The notes below the pieces were generated by a model. The model searched no databases, was not told where the DNA came from, and saw only the letters and a list, made by a program, of their open reading frames with translations. Shown in pieces: positions 24,205 to 37,200 of a stretch of DNA of 64,000 nt. This DNA comes from Dipylidium caninum. Lineage: Eukaryota; Platyhelminthes; Cestoda; Cyclophyllidea; Dipylidiidae. The stretch covers positions 1,922,001 to 1,986,000 of the forward strand of contig QEYB01001312.1 in assembly GCA_017562135.1 (NCBI GenBank), read 5' to 3'. How positions within the stretch are numbered: position 1 is the first letter of the stretch; each line of letters begins with the position of its first letter. The position numbers were made by a program, and so were the translations under genes.

Positions 24205-27163
24205 TGCCACCTCTACGAAACGCCGGGCGACACTCGAGGCACAATCGGAACAATCGGAAGCGCAGACCTTGGAGTAGTATGTACATCATCATAACCGCTT
24301 GTCGCTCGTCTTAAATCGTTCAGCAATCCCCTTGTTGGTGTACTATTAACACATATTTCATGGTTTTAAATCAAAATCGAGAAAAACGTTGACTTTATTA
24401 GAAAATACCGTAGATGCCGCTACGGGTTTAACTTCCCTCCCAAGGTTACAAGGTGTTTTGTTGTAGGTACTTCCATTTCATGAAGTAACACGGACAAAAT
24501 TACTTCTAACAAATCATTACTCCTAAACTCTGCTAAGCAATTCTGAGAGTGTGACCTCTGTCTCAATAAGCATGAATTGACGAAAGCAAATGAACCCTAC
24601 GAAGTCTCCAAGAAAGCTGTTACCAAAAATCCGTAAACCGATGTCCTCTGTCTATGTAATTACTTTTACAGCTAAGTTTTTGATGATAATAGATATCATG
24701 GGAGAAGGTTGACACCATCCTGTGGCTCGAAATCTAAAGTACTTTTGTTTCGGCGATTTGTGACTTCTTGTTGGATTTAGATTGTGTTTACACTCACATT
24801 CTTTTCCACATTCTGTCCACATTCTGCGGAACACAGTTTATGGGTGGTGAGGAGGGTTGAAATCGATGCTTAAAAGAATTCGGAAACCTGATATTCATCT
24901 AACGCCTATTTCAAGCGATTCAATAGTCTTTTTTGTATTCTTAGTATGTCTTAGTTAGGCTAATTGACGTAAAGATATAAATTATTGGTATTGTATAGAG
25001 TCAGATTATTTAGTGATAAAGTAACGGCGAACAATGCCAAATGTTTAAAAAATTCATTATTATGCCCTACCGCCTGCCATGCAGCCAAAGGTATAGTGGA
25101 AGTGCGACCAACATTCGTTAGGTGTACCAATGTTCTAGGAATCAAAAGTTGTAAAACTGAGTTCTTAGAGCTGGGTATGACTGTATGGGCGATATGTCCA
25201 ATCCTTGAAAACCTCTTTCTAGTATTTATTCGCTTCCACACAGGGAGTGCTTTTGGAGTTGAATTTTTTTTGGCTCCAAGAGTGGTTTTTAATTAATTGT
25301 TACGAAAACACAAATATTTCGTTTGTGTTTCCGGTTATATTGTACAAGCGTTGGGGATCTAAAAGTGAGTTTATGAACCAACAGTTTTGTAGTATTCTAA
25401 GTGACAATCAAACCACGCATAACCCTACATCGAGCTCGTGGTGCATCAACCCCGAAATCCCCTTTGTTGCCCCATTATTAGTCTAACTTTCCTTCGTGCG
25501 GTCAACATATTTTCAGGGATGTCATGATATCAACTGGCGGTTAAAATTTAACTTTGTTACATTACTCGCCATTCAGACTATTCAGATAGTAAGAGTTCTA
25601 TTTTTACGAAAGAAGGTTAAAGGGAGTGTAGTATTTGCGTTTCATTAAAAATAAATAGCACCAAACAGGGGAATATTCCCTAATTGTACGTGGGTAAATC
25701 TCCGTTTTAGCGTCATTCTCGAAAGCTATCCTTTGAGATTACCTGATAATTTACTTCTCGAAGAGATGTCAAGAATTATTCATGTGTGTTAATAGAGTAA
25801 TTTATTCGAATTCAGTAATATGAAGGTATATCATAGCAATAAAAGCGGTAACTTGGGGTTATTCCATGCCCATTTCCTTAGAGACATGATGTGGAAAGGA
25901 ATGTGCCCGATCAACGAATCCCAGTCGACGCCTTCGGCCATCTCAAAGCAGGCATTTGACCGTCACGGAGTTGGAAAAACTGTTAATACTTTGGTGCAAA
26001 ATTAACACCCTCTGTAAACGGAACACTCACTGAGGTCAATAAGGCAACTTATTTTGTACGTGTTCAATTCAAGTCTCAGTTTAGGGATGCCCCAATTTAC
26101 CTGTTACCCGCCATAACAATGTTAAAATATTTGTGTTAAAAACATCCTCAAAGGCGCATTTTATCATTGTGACCGAATAATTAACTGATTTATCTTCCAA
26201 TCCGTAATGGTAAAAGCGACGTACCAGTTCCGTGAGAATTTTGTTTTCATTTTTTCACCGTTCTTCAATTTTCAAAAAAAAACCTGATAGCCAGGCAACC
26301 GGGAATTTGAAAATTTCATCAGAATCTTGGCTGGTCTGCCACTGGAACGTAGTAAATCTACGGAGCCACTTAAAAGCGTACTTTTGGCCATTTAATTCTG
26401 TGAGTAAAAGATACAACAATTTTTTTTCTCTCACCAAATTCTACCCTCTAGGTAGTTTAGGTGACTAAACAACTCCTTAAATGATAGCAGAAAACCAGTA
26501 ATAATGTTTTGCATAGATTACCAGACCACCTTTCGCTTGCGTGGCAGTCTGGAGTGAAAGGGCGAGCGGAGTGCAACGACCCGGCTCGCCAGTGGTTGCC
26601 CCCATACGCCCACGAGGAGGCTGCACCTGCCTTCCCCTCACTTCCTCCCCATGATAACCAGTCGAGCATGTGTGTACCAGTGTCCACAGCGGATGCTTTG
26701 TCGCCAATTACTGCAAAATTCCAAACAATGTCGGAATTCTCCTAATCTACTCGACTCTGCGCCCCTTGCCGTGTTCCACACCACACGCGTAAACATTCCT
26801 ACCCTTTTCAACAGTCCACACAAGGTGATGCTTACGACTGAATTGCAATAGGAGCATTTATTAATTAATCTAACGGAAAGCTTTTCTTTACCTCTGCATT
26901 CGATTGAGGGAAACTACCTCAAATCGGCACTAAGTCCATTGACTGGAGATGAAAGCTTGTATGTGTACACGCCTTCTCCATTAAATGCTAAGCGCAGTTT
27001 CGCAGCGGCAGTGTTCACGCACTCGTTGCTCCCTCATCTCTATTCACAATTCCTTAATTGCATCAGCTCATTGCTAGATGGACACGGAGAGTACTCTCTG
27101 GCCTCCGATGAATAACAGTGTCTCGTCAGAACGCAGCTATGAAATGTGGACTATCATAGACTC

Positions 27164-27457
27164 TCACTTTACCTCATCATCCCTTTGTTTCAAAAGACGT
27201 TTCACGTTTTCTTCAGAATAAAGGTTCAAAAATGACTTTCCGAAAACAATGCTTAGTGAACTAAAAATCAGCGTAAACACAAAGGATGGGGCTGCGACAA
27301 CCCCTGACATCATTTGAAGCACTAAGGAATTGTTGAAGCCAGTCGAAGCATATTGATGAAAGAGAGGATGTCCTGTTTCTTCCAATAGTCTGATGAGGGT
27401 CATTCCTCGAAGATCATCCATAATTTTCGTAGTCTCCACTGCACCTTGCCCTCGCAT
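27164..27457 (-). CDS. Unrecognised possible exon with one membrane segment
   Basis: I do not recognise this. The frame contains LLEETGHPLFHQYASTGF, then a hydrophobic stretch (APSFVFTLIFSSLSIVFG) long enough to cross a membrane, then a charged end (EENVKRLLKQRDDE) followed by GTAAAG, which could be a donor, or by TGA three codons on. The composition looks protein-like, but no family match comes to mind. It could be an internal or terminal exon of an unknown - strand gene, or a chance frame. Confidence 0.2.
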   Translation of the reverse strand: MRGQGAVETTKIMDDLRGMTLIRLLEETGHPLFHQYASTGFNNSLVLQMMSGVVAAPSFVFTLIFSSLSIVFGKSFLNLYSEENVKRLLKQRDDEVK

Positions 27458-27697
27458 TGTACCCCGTCGAGAAAGACGTCGAATTTAACCATCTGCCAAT
27501 CCTCTTGACAGACCTCATCACCGCCAGCAGTCGAAGAGCCTTCAGAGTCTGGTTTACCCTCCGAACTTCCTGCAATCTCTTATTTCGGTTATCGAAGTGT
27601 AATCCTGACATCGAGACACCATGTTGAGTAGCTGAATTACCGGGCCATGCATCATCGATACAACAACCAACAAAAGGCACGACTGTTACTCAAACTC

Positions 27698-27703
27698 TTT
27701 ATT
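27698..27703 (-). terminator. Candidate SMAD4 poly(A) signal
   Basis: TTTATT on the + strand reads AATAAA on the - strand, about 525 nt past the SMAD4 stop. Confidence 0.35.
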
Positions 27704-28227
27704 TCGTAAAGGAAGGACACAACCAATAGTATTGTGGAAGCAAAATCCTTTGAATGTGGGCTTGCTCATTCCACGATTCTTGGAGAACTAGGCTCATATG
27801 GTTATATTCCTTAAAATTTCATTGTTAGCGTTACCGTTTCCGCTTCAGCACGCCGATATTACCATCCAATTACAACTTTTTACAAGCAACACTTGAGGCA
27901 AAAACTGTCTTCGATATATCGGAGAGTATAAATACAATTTCGGAGACGGGAGAACAAAGAAGCGCTGACTCCAAGACCACAGGTGGGAAAGATAAATTTT
28001 AACGAAATGTCGCATGATACCGATGACCGCATTACTCGCGGATGGGATGGAAGGGTCTCGCACCTAGGTCTATGTATAACTGGGAAGTGCACATATGAAG
28101 TGGCGTCAAATTCCGGAAGCGAATAATTTGAAAGAAAAGGGGATTGGAAAAAGCGGAACGCAAAGGGACGTGAGGCAATATGGCTGCTGCGATGATAATC
28201 CTCAATGAGTACGAGGGGAGGGGAAGG

Positions 28228-31200
28228 TTAACGCTTAGCCAGGTGTTGTGACGGCGGGGGTGGCTGTTGCAGTTGATTCTGGTAGTAGAAAAAGTGCCGA
28301 GTCGGTTTCAAGTCATTCAATGGCATGGCTTGCAACACCTCATCCAACAGTTGAAGTGGTCTACAAAAACAATTACGAAAATTGACAATGAGTGCTTCTA
28401 ATCAACACAAAAGACAGAAACTACTATCTGAAACTAATCAGCCGTCAGTGCGTATAAATGAAGCATGGACGATCTAGGTGTGGGGAAAATCCAAAGTCAA
28501 ACAGGATGTTATAAATCTGAAGCGGGTTTTAATCAGTAAAAAGATAGATGTACTCTTGTTAAGGGGGAGAAAAGGTAAGGAATCCAGTTAACCACGCTAC
28601 AATAGCTTCACAAACCTCGAGTTGGAATTCACCTCCACAGAAAGTACCATAATTCTTGCAAAATGGGGGTAATTTAATTAAAAGTCAGAAACAGACGATA
28701 TTTCTCGAACTAGGTGCGACTCTCCACAAGGCAGCTAATAAAACAAATCAAGGGCCGTTTGAAGGAATTTACGCCAAGTCACTCAAAACACGTTTTCCCA
28801 AGCAAAGTTTCAGAAAAACAGGTAGTGTGGGTAAGGAATCACTTCACCGAATATAAATATAGTGACTAAACAAAATTGGTCAACGACTTTACAGTTAGAA
28901 AAACTTGCAACCTTCGTTCCACACAGTTAGGGGCAACGTACCCAAAAAAGCCGTTTCACACTTTCTCAATCTTCCTAATCTTATTCCTTAGGAGTCTGGT
29001 CCCATTTCAGAGGCCGTTCACAGTCTACGAAAGAGGTCTATTCTATCCAAGGTTATGAAGGCAAGATTCGGAAAAAAATTATTTTTCATTCAGCCTAAGA
29101 AAATCTTATTTTATTATAACAAGCGATGTTGACAGCAAGCGTTTATTTTAGGATTCTGAAACCGTAATCACGACAGGAGACTTAAAAATCAAACAACCTA
29201 ATTAAACACCCAAACAAATAGGATGAAACATATTAAGAAACCACAATAACAAAGATGATGTCTAAAAAGTGCACACGAGTGAATCGGCTTATTAATGAAT
29301 AGTGAAATTAAAACCCAATCAAGGCAATCAAAGATTAAATTAATTGTGGCAGTACCTGTGAAGTTGGATTTCAATCCAACAAGGGGTTTCCTTAATATCA
29401 TGGCGGGGATAATCGGGGCCCCAGCCTTTGACAAAACTGAGGCGAAGGTTACAGAGTCGACGGAAGTCATCCACCCCAACTCCAGCAGCCTCACAGGTAC
29501 CCATGGGCGCGGTAGAGGCAGCTGCGGAGGCAGCAGCGGCCGCATCGGCCACCACCCCCATCTGCATGGAACCAGCCACCGCAGCGGCCTGACGCATCGC
29601 CGCTGCCTGTGTCATGTGCGCCAGGTGACGCATCTGTTCGTGGCACTGGCGGATGTCGAACACCTGAAACGCGATCACTCACGTACAAACACGCACACGC
29701 AAATACACACTTTCCTCTTGTCATCTCTATTTGAGTGTCTACCTATGTTATCATTAAACCACCACCTGGTGGATAGATGAGGCGATTTGAAAGGAAGAAC
29801 AGACACCGTGGTCAGAGCAACAAGACCCATGTCCTACCTCATAATGTGGGGGTTTTACCAAAAAGTGGACGCGACCCACCATGAGTGTGGGTGCAGTAAA
29901 TGACCTTAGGCTCACGAACAGAATAATGGAGACCCTGAAATCATCGAATTCCACGAACTCCGGGGAGAAGGAGGGGGAGATGTTGACATACCAAGGATTC
30001 GAAAGGAGAAAAGATAAGTGACGCGTCTTAAAGGAAACTTTCGCGAGTTCAGCAAACAGATTTGGCGAAGATGGTACGAAAGGGCGTTAAAAGGATTAAA
30101 TAAAGTGCATAACATACACTATTTCGCGAGGGAGGCAGAAGAGAGTGAAGTACAACATCCCCTCTAAACCACAATGATAATCCACAGATGAACGGAGGAC
30201 CAGTGTTAACACCAGACAAGTAGGGACATTGGCAACTAATCGAGAAAGGGAGTGTGCGCGTTGTGGGATATATGCACGAATAAAAAAGTGGGGGAAAGGG
30301 GAGAGATGTACTAAGCATGGGTGTGTTTCGTAAAAGTGCAAGGCTATAAGTAAGAATAAAAATTGGAGGCTAGAAGAGGGACGTAGGAAACTGTAGGATT
30401 TTTGTCAAACTCCGCGACATAAATGCGCACGTGGGTTTACACCATGTATTCTCACGCATGCATACGCATCATGTAAGATTTATGATAACAGAAGCAAAAG
30501 TCAACTCGATTAATTAGTTGCGCATACTATTGAATACGTGCAAATGTATGAAGAGCAAAAACCTTTTGCTCGATAAAAATGACATGAGACTGGAAAGCGG
30601 TCAACAAGATTTCGACGACAAAGAAACGTTTGCCTTACGAATCGACTGCCATGTTAATATTTGTCGTCTATACACTGGCAGTAACCTTGCTCAGCTGTAC
30701 GTTGAGTGCGACAAGACAAGTAAGTTGGCGTTGGGGATTAAATGTAACTGCCCTACAGAAAAGAGGAGAGCATAGTGATGAGCCCAAATGGCCCAACTGT
30801 TTGTGATTTCGCCCCCTGTGGTAGTATGACACGTAATGACAGTGAAGCACTAGGCCCGACGCGCAGTAAATAGGAAAAACATATCCACTTTCTTCAGACG
30901 CAAATGAAAAAGCGGTTGAGTGGTTCACCTTTATGTAGGCACCGGGGTAAATCTTGTGCACGGCGTCTCCCGGTGCCCTGCCCGCCTCGCGATCAAGGTA
31001 ATAACTTTGTACAAAGATGGAGAATTCAGAGAGACAGCGAATCCATACGTCGCCCTCACCCACTATGTCCAATTCCACACCTTTCCCAATGTAGAGCCGC
31101 GATTTCTCCGATTGCTCTGATCTAAAGAAAAGTGGGAGAAACAACAGTTAATTCAGTAAAAAATGTTCTTGGAGGGGTAGTGTTTAAACCTTTTGTACCT

Positions 31201-34200
31201 TAATGGGCCATTCAAATGGAAAGAAATCATACCAGCAAGCGTTGGCATACAAAAATAATTTTCAAAACAATCGGATTATGATATCTATCTGCGACATTCA
31301 GTCATGTATAGCCTATAAAATAAAAATAGACTTCCTGCAAATAAGAATTAAGTTGGTTAGAAATAAATAAAAGCTCAACTTTGATTTTTTATTGCCCAAA
31401 AAAGTCCCAAGATTCCTTACGCATCCAAAAAAACAGGAACTAAATGATTACACGAAAAAGAGGAACGAAAAAAGGCAACCGAGTTCATTCAAGGCTACAA
31501 ACCCCAGGGCCGTGTCAGTCGTTTATGTCTATGTGCGAATGCGAAGTTAGCGTTGAAATAAACACACTTCAAGAGTGTCCTAATGTGCTATGTCTAAGCA
31601 GTAACACGCAATACAGGGTCTTGGGCATATTGCAACAAGGCGGCTCTACCGAAGAATGCAATCGGTTCTGCCGCTGTGATAGTAATGACATTTGGAGTGG
31701 TAGTCATAGTAAGGTAGAAACACGGTTAAAATAAGCAAATCAACTCGAAAAGCACATGTTTTAAGAAGAGGCGTTGCGAAAGAGGCAAAAAAGTCAATTT
31801 TGTTATTTTTGTCCACAAGAATAATACAGAATAAGATAGGCAAAACGATAATATTGCGTGTTAAGACCAGTACGAACGGTATCTCATTAAGTCCAAACTC
31901 AAAATAAACTGACGCTCGATACCTACATGCCTCGGCGGCGAAGTCACGGCGTTTCAAGTCTCTGCTAGAACTGTTTTGGTGCCTAAGTGAAGTTAAAGTG
32001 ATTTGTAGTGATGCCGGAAGAAAGTTAAGTGGTTATTAGAAAGATCATGGTCACAGAGGTAGAAGCGCATAAGACTAACTATACCGAAAACAGAAGGATT
32101 GGAAACACACATGAATAGTGTCAGAGGAACCACCCTTCCGCCTATGTCCGATACTTCCGCTGCTCAAAAAAATACATCTGTGGCCGTAAATAAGTGTCCA
32201 TTTAGTTAACATTCGACAAGTCGGACTGAATTCGTAACAACTTGTGTATCGTTATTGAATCAAATGAACAAACTGAACAGAAGAATCGGCGAAGGGTAAG
32301 AAAAATCTGTGAAGAGTCTGTCGGTATCGCAACCAACAAAAAGCTACAATTCACTCTAAAAATAATGGTTTTGAAGGGCACTGGTCTTGGGCATTAGTAG
32401 AATTCTTGACCAAATGTCACTTAGAAATACTATCTCATAAACAAAGTTGGAACAGTCGATTGTGCAAAATTGTGTCTACGCCTAACTCTTTACAGGAAAA
32501 CTTGAAAAATAGTAAAGTGGAAAAAGACGTTTTTACGTAAGCTAAAGTTCATTATGGGAATAAATGGAAAGAAATCATCGAGATCCCAAAATAGGGACAC
32601 ATTTTCGGTGCAATTATTCTGTCCCACCCATTTAAGTTGGAGGGATTTGAGAAATGAGAAAAGAGAGTCGTACCTGTGCACATTAGAAAGCTGACCTAGG
32701 CAAAAACGATTGCGGCTCGAAGGATCCGTGTATCCGTCCACAATAACCCGCGTGTAGTGACTTGGAACCTTGAACAACTCGCCCACCTGCTGATCCAACT
32801 CAAAGTAGGCGATGTTGCACCAATATTCCGGCGGCCTCTGTGTTGTTAATTGAGCAGGCTGACATAAAAAGAAAATAAGAGGTGAATGTATTTGCCTTAC
32901 CACAACCGTTACGGAGTTAACAATACCAATCTCGTCAGAGATTATACGGATTTTTTAAACGCAAAAAGTTGTCACAACAATACAGTGCAGTTTTTATCTC
33001 ATGTATAAGAAAGTTGTTAGGCGTTTTGACCAAAGTTTAATAGAAAAAGCGATCCTAAACGATCTCTTGTGGGTTTTGAGAATGGGAGACAATATTTTTA
33101 TAAACAAATTTCTCACCCTATTTATGAAGTATATTTAACGTGTTTGGAGTGAGCAGGCCCAGAAAGCATAAACAAATTTCGCTCACTGGTAAGGCAATCA
33201 ATTCCATTACACCGTTGGCCAGCAAAGTCACAAAACTGATACATGCAACCAAAAACACACGAACACAAAGGCGGGTGCGCAATGGCCGTTATTTGATTAA
33301 TTGCAGAACTGCTTCAGTAACCTCCAACACAAGATGAATGCTCGAGAACTCATGTATGTAAATTCTAGTCAGGGTAATTCAGGGCCCCAACGATGTTGAA
33401 AACTAGTAGATAACGACCTAAAACACTTAACCTTGGATCACTTTAATCCTTATGCAATAAGGATTGAAGTAACTTTGTCACCTGAGTATCTGATTTGGTG
33501 AAAGTAATGGAAAAGAGTATTTACCATTATGCGAGAAACCAGATTATGTCCAATACCGTTCCAAAATTTAAAAAAAAAAACGAGAACACCAGGGATGGGA
33601 AAAGTAGATTTAAAGACGAACCAAGTAGAACTGTCCAAATAAAGTAGGGAACTCAATCCTAATATCGTCACAGCGGACAAATCTTTTCGGCTTACTGTTT
33701 TCTATGGGTAACAATCTACGGAAATCTAGAAATGTGAATGCATACTCGTGAAGCGGGAGAATAATGTCGTTTTACTGAGAAGTAGGGCCATGGATTCTAG
33801 TGAAGTAGCGAAAATTGTTCGCGAAAATAAGGGACACATACATACTCGAGACAATATTCGAGCAGTGGGCAACGACAACCCAATTTAACGCTGACTTTTT
33901 TAGGCGGGGTTACAAGAATTGAATCTCAGTTAATGGTTCTAATTACTACTTAAAATACCAAAAGAATTCGAGGTTTTATAATGAGTTACAGCAAGGAGGG
34001 TAAGTCCCTAGAGTGATGTTGAGGACTAGAACATGCTCTCTAAATGCTCCCAAAGACCCATTACAAAAAACTCGAGAATTTACGGCAATAACAAACACGC
34101 CTAAATGTGAAAATTTACTGTGGCAACCAAGGGCTGTGATGTTGCACTACCGATCGTATATGGGTATAAGAGAAAGGCGGCCTCGTGCCTAAATGGCCCT

Positions 34201-37200
34201 ATAAGCACAATCTTCTCAAGTGATCAGGTATGTGTAGCGTGTCAAAAAGAAAGATAGATTGAGAAACATTTACTTGCGGATGGTAAGTGAAGTTGGAAAT
34301 GTATTCACGACAATGATTATTGTAGTTCCCCTAACGCTACTACGAAGACTCAATTTGTAAAATAATAGCCCAAATAACGGTGCGATTTTGTACTGAATGA
34401 TGAGGGTGATAGTCCAAAACATGAGACTCCAACCTTGTAACCAAATACCCGTTACGGAATTGCAGTGTGATCAACTTTGATTTTGACAAGTCATGGAATG
34501 TACAAGCTATCACTTTAGTGCGTAGAGAGCACAATGAGAACATAAACTGTCAAACAAACAGAATCGGCTTTCTAGAAAAATTTTCTTTGTGTGAAACCAT
34601 TTAATTGCGTACAGACTAAATCTCCAACGATTCAACTTAAAATAGAACAAAATTTAAGCATATATGGCCTATTCTGACGTCCCCGTGCCAATTAATCAGG
34701 CAATCGTACTGAACAAACGCGGCGTTCACCTTTAGCAGTGACATACTTGCAACATCAACCCTTCCACCAGTGGACCAGAGGTGCACACCACGTGACGTTT
34801 CCGGTGGATCATGTGAGGCCCAGCGGCCAGCATTCGGGCCGTTTCGGAGCCAGTGAGGGGGGACTGCACAAATTGTGTGCGTCCTCTCCCTCGCCTGCCT
34901 TAGACGGAGAGGACCGCAAAACAAGAAGTGGGCAAGTGGAACATAGGAGAATAGGAGTCAACTATTATTGCCCAAGCGTGTGTCGTTTAACCCTATGCTA
35001 ACGTATCAACGAACGGGACCCAAATGGAGTAGCCGGAAAAACCTATTTGCCAGAAACGCAGTATTGAAATTAAAAGTATCAGAACTTTAAAAAAAAACAG
35101 GAGTAACAAACGACGGATAATGTATATCTCCATCCAGATTATGGGGAAAAGTGAAATGAGATGACTGAAACTTTTGCTTTACCAAGTGGGAGAGTAATAA
35201 GACAAGCAGTTCAAAATACGATTACGAAAAAACCAGAATTTCGTGTTAAAACGAAGTCATGAGGTAGCTAAGAGCTCAGACCTGCATACATGAGCCTTTT
35301 CTTTTCCTAGATTCTCAACGGTAAAGCAACAAGAAACCGAGACTTAAGTGAGAAGTTCTTGTTTCAGCAGAAGATGCAAATCAAAAATTCCTTCAGATTC
35401 TCGAAGAATGAATCTGGATCTAACCACCAAAACATAAATGTATTTGTGTCCCACCATGCCTGCTCATCATGTTTAAGTTAAGGGAAAGATATCAGAATAA
35501 GACCAAAATAGAGCCACTCAAAGCCAGAAAAGACGAAGCATTAGAGAATAAAAGGTAAAGGGAACATTCATCGGGATAAAATTCCATATATTCTATTTAC
35601 AAAAAAATGTTTCACTAAAAGCACGATAAAATACTGGTTTAATTACACATTTATATAAGCGTAAACATCAGCGGCTTGAAAGACAACCGCACTAACAACA
35701 GTCAAAAATACGTGTGTATCCAAAATGTCAAAAACATTTCGATCGGCCTGCTTTCAATAGGAATGATGTACCAGCAGGTAGGTAGGTGAGTATGGAAATA
35801 AGTGGTGAAGGCGGTTATTTCCGAAATCGCGAGCGAAGTTCGTCGGTTATGGCGAAAACTTAGTTATATACATCGCAAAATAAAAATTAAAAGGACAACG
35901 GTTCTAGTCTTGAGAATAAGGTATTGCGGAAAAAATATGCAGTTCGTGGTTGGTTTTGATTTGAAAGGTCGGAGCAACTTTGTAAAGTGGTAAAATTCAC
36001 ACAATAATGAGACAGGGCTCGATTCATTTACGAGTGACGTAATAATTCATCACCCTACATAGACTACAGTGGGAAAAGCGTGTTGAGGGGTGTATTGATT
36101 AATAACCTACACAATTTTGAAATTGTAAACACATTAAAATGGAATAGATGAAGGCAAAATACAACTCAATAGCTAAAAGGAAACACAAAAGATTTATTAC
36201 AGAGAAAAGAACACGGAGTTATGAAACGGGATATTTATTTTTGGGCACACCAACAGCATTGCCATATTTTATAGAAGTACCCGATTGAACTGTAACTTAT
36301 CACGTAAACATTGAGGATATTGAGAATGTTAATTAGTTAGACAAACGAGGAGGCCGGCAGTCTCCTCCTGCTTGATCCTCTCTCAAATATAGATAAATAG
36401 TCAATATACGACGGTTGATCTTACTACAGGATCTAAAATTGGACTCATACCCACCTGCAGACTTCCGCCAGGAGGTGGATTTGGTGGTAACATGGGAGGG
36501 GGTTGTCCACCGGGTGCACCGCCAGCTCCCCATCCACCACCAAGGGAGGCAGTGGAGGAAGAAGAAGCAGGCTGCTGCTGTTGCTGAGATGTGCGGCCAT
36601 AGCTATTACTACTGCTGCCGGTGGTAAAGGCTGACTGCCCATTATTGGCCCCGCCGCCACTCCCGCTATTACCGGAGCACTGATTTGGATACAAAACGGG
36701 GGCCGGAGCGCCGCCCGACGCGGCTACGGGGTCAAGGAGAGCCGCTGTCTCAGCAGCGTCTAGAGCCACTGCGGAAGCCTCATCAGCACTGGAAGTGGGC
36801 TGTGACGACAGTGACGGAAATGAGGGTAGGGGAGCAGACGGAGGATGAAGTGGGGTGGAACGACGACCGACGCCATCACCACCAGCAGCCACGGCAGCCG
36901 CAAAAGTAGCATTCGCATTGGTAAACCACTGCATGAGGTTTAGTAGATTCGCTGTTGCAGCATCGACATTGTCCAGAGACAAAGGCTTTGATGTTTTTGT
37001 TGTGACGGCAGCACCCCCGGATGGTTGACGCTGCTGTTGTTGTTGTTGCTGCTGAGGTGTAGGCCCGTAGGATATTGTACTATTTTTCGCTTGATCTTGT
37101 TTGGTACCAACAGGCAAAACCGGACCACCTAAGATTATAGTGAAATTGCACCAATAAGATTCTACCATGATGGACTGACACTGAGGGTGAATTGATGATC

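Larger units (their letters stand above)
24205..28227. other. Long region between COG5 start and SMAD4 stop
   Basis: This 4-kb stretch is COG5 upstream sequence and SMAD4 3' flank. I recognise no conserved protein in it. A possible membrane-protein fragment at 27164-27457 on the - strand is listed separately. No tRNA-like structure or long terminal repeat was noticed. Confidence 0.5.
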
